Source of the DNA: Otatea glauca
Taxonomy: Eukaryota > Streptophyta > Magnoliopsida > Poales > Poaceae
Reading direction: 5' to 3'
NCBI GenBank assembly: GCA_036346275.1
Contig: JAYEVK010000409.1
Coordinates: forward strand, 1-64,000
DNA: 64,000 bases
Shown one piece after another: positions 63,042 through 64,000 of this stretch. Position 1 is the first letter of the stretch. Every line of letters begins with the position of its first letter. Position numbers and translations under genes: made by a program. The notes below the pieces were generated by a model that was not told the DNA's origin, ran no database searches, and was given only the letters and a program-made list of their open reading frames with translations.

Positions 63042-64000
63042 ATGGAGCAACAAGATTTTGCGCCCTTCCCGACTTTCGATTTTAAGATTTTATCCGAGGA
63101 GCTACTTGCATCCTATCGTCGAAGAAGCTTCCGTACCTGTACCATCTTCAGGCTCTACAAGTGCTACCGTGTCGGCAAGCACCAGGCAAAAATATCAAGG
63201 CGCAGTATATCGGGAGTCTAAGAAGATTTCGAGCATATTTTCGAGACATCAGAGGCATTCAGAGCAGGTGTGCTATTTGAAAATATTGTAAGCACAAATT
63301 AACTGCGACATCTTCAGGTAAAACGGGGCACATGAAGAGACATGCTGAGAGCTGTAAAAGAAAAGATGGAGTAGATTTGAGACAGACGCACTGCAAGACA
63401 ACCCCGATAGGTTGGTACATCATCGACTACAATCCCAAGGTAACTTGTGAATCTCTCGCTTAAAAACTTCTTAAGATCTTTTAAACTTTGGTGAGTTACC
63501 AGATTTAAAAACTATATTAGGACCGCGATAATCTTGGGTTTTCTACCATTTCTAGACAGACAACAACTAGAGATCGATTAAATACTATAATAATTGTCGT
63601 ACTAAGCTAAAAAGCAATTTTATACCGTATTTTTTCTCGCTTTGACATTAGACATTTGAAGTTGTGGGGCTAAAGAGGGTTACCTTAGTGTAGTTGCTCA
63701 TTATATAAACAATGATCGCAACTAGAGAAGAGAATTATAGAATTCAAATTAATTGATGTAGAACACACTCGTGAAAATATTGTTGATTGTATTGTAAAAC
63801 TTGTGGAAGATTTTAGCTTTACAGATAAACTTTTTGCAATAACATTAGATAATGCTTCAAAGAAACACTTATACAATGACCATTCTTACTCGCTTTTTAA
63901 TTCAGATGTTGAATCTTTCTTATTACATCAAGCGCTGTGTTTGCCATATTATTAATCTTATAGTTAAATCTGGTTTGAAGATATTAGACCAAAGGCCTTG
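63042..64000 (+). pseudogene. hAT transposase (Ac/RICESLEEPER type), 5' part, broken and cut by window end
   Basis: hAT transposases excise and reinsert their own element and combine a BED zinc finger with an RNase H-like core. The ATG at 63,042 gives MEQQDFAPFPTFDFKIL. After a frame change come ISSIFSRHQR-type pieces, then the end of a BED finger, GHMKRHAESCKRKDGVD (63,336-63,380), with its His and Cys ligands. The RNase H-like core starts at about 63,690 (VAHYIN, then NIVDCIVKLVEDFSFTDKLF and AITLDNAS with the conserved Asp-Asn at about 63,850). Frame changes lie near 63,110, 63,200, 63,290, 63,720 and 63,860. The stretch 63,430-63,680 is poorly recognisable. The sequence leaves the window before the dimerisation domain, so the 3' state is unknown. 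Confidence 0.75.

Overview
The window reads as nuclear DNA of a grass, probably rice-like. The grounds are a Tourist-type MITE with TTA target duplications, a copia solo LTR of the RIRE1/BARE/Angela style, very long Ty3 LTRs of chromovirus (Tekay/Del) style, two CACTA elements with grass-like subterminal repeats, a hAT transposase of the RICESLEEPER type, and an OVATE-family gene. Species is not determined. By eye, well over half of the 64 kb is transposable element. No bacterial-type operon, CRISPR array, tRNA or rRNA was seen.

Layout. 1-3,094: AT-rich repeat-laden DNA ending in the right end of a CACTA element. 3,095-21,080: the gene-bearing part, with a three-exon gene end of unknown function (9,703-10,838), an OVATE family gene whose reading frame is broken (18,945-19,976), a Tourist MITE split by a copia solo LTR (7,620-9,318), and several anonymous repeats. 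21,081-47,577: Ty3 territory, with an LTR remnant, a 4.66 kb solo LTR with perfect 5-bp target duplication (21,608-26,268), then a tandem LTR-internal-LTR-internal-LTR array (26,290-47,577) of two minus-strand chromovirus-like elements sharing a middle LTR that has lost about 2 kb. 47,578-55,529: the 3' portion of a CACTA element (TNP2 fragment, spacer repeats, second ORF with Transposase_24-like and Ulp1/C48-like segments, right terminus). 56,402-61,799: a 5.4 kb plus-strand solo LTR of the same family as the minus-strand ones, again with a perfect 5-bp duplication. 62,500-64,000: the 5' part of a hAT element that runs off the window.

Almost no reading frame here is intact. Comparing the two Ty3 copies and their three LTRs, many differences fall on CTG/CAG trinucleotides, which appear as CG, CCG, CTCG, CACG or CGTG. 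CTG/CAG is the CHG methylation context of plants, so a consensus error at methylated cytosines in silenced repeats is a serious alternative to real decay. Breaks in the OVATE gene fit a different pattern, single-base losses in short runs of G or C. Anyone using the frames should settle this first. I saw no clear novel biological system; the more interesting points are this base-level pattern, the tandem retroelement array with mismatched flanks, the length variants of the giant LTR, and a cluster of CACTA end-type repeats lying between the two transposase genes.
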